A stretch of 13,990 nucleotides of DNA, taken from contig JAGLBQ010000030.1 in assembly GCA_023146675.1 (NCBI GenBank), positions 1 to 13,990 on the forward strand. Reading direction: 5' to 3'. The notes under the pieces are model-generated. The model was not told where the DNA came from and searched no databases. It was given only the letters and a program-made list of their open reading frames with translations. Source of the DNA: Cocleimonas sp. (lineage in GTDB: Bacteria > Pseudomonadota > Gammaproteobacteria > Thiotrichales > Thiotrichaceae). A program made the translations under genes and the position numbers. Shown here piece by piece: positions 13,253 through 13,990 of the stretch. Position 1 is the stretch's first letter. Each line of letters starts with the position of its first letter.

Positions 13253-13588
13253 CTACATTTCCAAATCAATATCATCGATATTATGTTCATTCATATCCCC
13301 ATCGGGGCTGAGGGCAACTATTTTTGTGTCGGGTAATCGTGCTAAAATATAAGCAGCCATAAGTGTATAAGTGTTCTCATTATGCGTATGCAATGCGGTT
13401 AGAAGCTTGTCTGCGGCTATTTGACAACGCTGAAATGTATCGGGTTTTTCAACCCAGTATTGGCTCATTTGATAGCCATTTTCCATGCTTTTATCCATCA
13501 TTTCAAAATAATCTGTTGCTTCTATAAGCAAATTATCAGGTACCTTTATCATTTGTGGTGTACCTTCTATAACAACTTTGAGATCCAT
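13253..13588 (-). CDS. Unrecognised conserved-looking protein, 111 residues
   Basis: I do not recognise this protein. It starts with a short beta-type segment (MDLKVVIEGTPQMIKVPDNLL) that reads like the N-terminus of a small beta-strand domain. Helical segments follow (EATDYFEMMDKSMENGYQMS and CQIAADKLLTALHTHNENTYTLMAAYILARL). The end is acidic (DGDMNEHNIDDIDLEM). There is no signal peptide or membrane segment and only one cysteine. Coding status is supported by a strong ribosome binding site (AGGGG, 8 bases before the ATG) and by its divergent position, only 46 bases from the PiuC-type gene. That spacing means shared control is possible. A link to iron or oxygen metabolism is guilt by association only. 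Confidence 0.7.
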   Translation of the reverse strand: MDLKVVIEGTPQMIKVPDNLLIEATDYFEMMDKSMENGYQMSQYWVEKPDTFQRCQIAADKLLTALHTHNENTYTLMAAYILARLPDTKIVALSPDGDMNEHNIDDIDLEM

Positions 13589-13634
13589 TTTATTTTCCCC
13601 TAATACTTAATTAAAGAGACTATGAGGTTTTATA

Positions 13635-13990
13635 ATGTTAATTACAATAGATAATTTACTTGACCAGAAAACGCTGAAAATTGTTAGAGAGATGCTTGAT
13701 AATGCAGATTTTGTTGATGGTAAATTATCGGCAGGTAAAGAGGCAAAACCTGTTAAGAATAATGAAGAGTTATCGCTACAAAGCCCTTTGCATCAAAAAT
13801 TAAATCAATTAGTCATGGGATCATTGGTGCAAAACAAAAAATATCAGACAGCTGCTTTACCGCTTAAACTTGCCACTGCATTTTATGCGCGTTATACCCC
13901 AGGCATGACGTATGGTTATCATGTTGATGATCCGATTATGGGACCAATGTCAGGACGATATCGAACAGATATATCAACGACTGTGTTTTT
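13635..13990 (+). CDS. PiuC/YbiX-type Fe(II)/2-oxoglutarate hydroxylase, 5' part only
   Basis: The first 118 residues of a PKHD-type hydroxylase (family PiuC/YbiX, usually about 225 residues); the gene runs off the window. These are cytoplasmic non-haem iron, 2-oxoglutarate-dependent dioxygenases. They are often found with TonB-dependent siderophore receptors and often under Fur control; their substrate is not settled. Visible features are ADFVDGKLSAGKEAKPVKNN (residues 24-43), FYARYTPGMTYGYHVDDP with the metal ligands His96 and Asp98, and MGPMSGRYRTDISTTVF, which is highly typical. The distal ligand His and the 2-oxoglutarate Arg lie beyond the window. GAGG, 7 bases before the ATG at 13635, fixes the start. 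I see no Fur box in the short gap upstream. Confidence 0.93.
   Translation, partial: MLITIDNLLDQKTLKIVREMLDNADFVDGKLSAGKEAKPVKNNEELSLQSPLHQKLNQLVMGSLVQNKKYQTAALPLKLATAFYARYTPGMTYGYHVDDPIMGPMSGRYRTDISTTVF

Overview
The window reads as chromosomal DNA from an AT-rich gammaproteobacterium. It carries DUF2058 (YaiL-like), DUF1415, CvfB, a YebE-like DUF533 protein and a PiuC/YbiX-type hydroxylase. It also has the pssA-leuA neighbourhood common in that class. The exact genus cannot be fixed from the sequence; a Thiotrichales-like lineage is only a guess. There is no rRNA, tRNA, CRISPR array, insertion sequence or phage module. Nearly all genes are housekeeping or conserved accessory genes.

Layout, left to right. 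A VOC/glyoxalase-fold gene (84-530) is translationally coupled to tag, 3-methyladenine DNA glycosylase I (523-1086). A secreted or lipoprotein CAP/PR-1-like protein (1111-1707, minus) and a YaiL-like DUF2058 protein (1968-2510, minus) follow. After a structured intergenic region comes a large protein (about 2817-4754) that joins RTX calcium-binding repeats to a histidine-rich beta-propeller. Next is miaB (4856-6202), then a LysE/RhtB exporter gene broken by a one-base frameshift (6229-6842). On the minus strand, cvfB and a DUF1415 gene form an operon (8266 down to 6863). pssA (8574-9341) and leuA (9657-11204) run on the plus strand, with a short leucine-rich reading frame between them that looks like a leuA leader. 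A DUF533 gene (11355-12059) and a family 4 uracil-DNA glycosylase (12232-13194) follow. The window ends with an unrecognised 111-residue gene (13253-13588, minus) divergent from the 5' part of a PiuC-type Fe(II)/2-oxoglutarate hydroxylase gene (13635 to the edge).

The most interesting signal lies in the 307-base gap between cvfB and pssA. A near-perfect Fur box (8344-8358) overlaps a plausible plus-strand promoter. About 170 bases downstream is a strong rho-independent terminator (8519-8546) that belongs to no protein gene. This is the layout of an iron-repressed small RNA of the RyhB/PrrF kind, though the sequence does not resemble those I know. Its predicted 5' end has a CU-rich stretch complementary to two Shine-Dalgarno regions in this window. 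One belongs to the gene divergent from the iron-associated PiuC gene. The alternative is an attenuated leader of pssA.

How the genes work together: tag and the uracil-DNA glycosylase are base-excision repair enzymes. miaB modifies tRNA and cvfB probably binds RNA. pssA and leuA start phosphatidylethanolamine and leucine synthesis. The CAP protein and the RTX-propeller protein are the likely cell-surface or secreted products.
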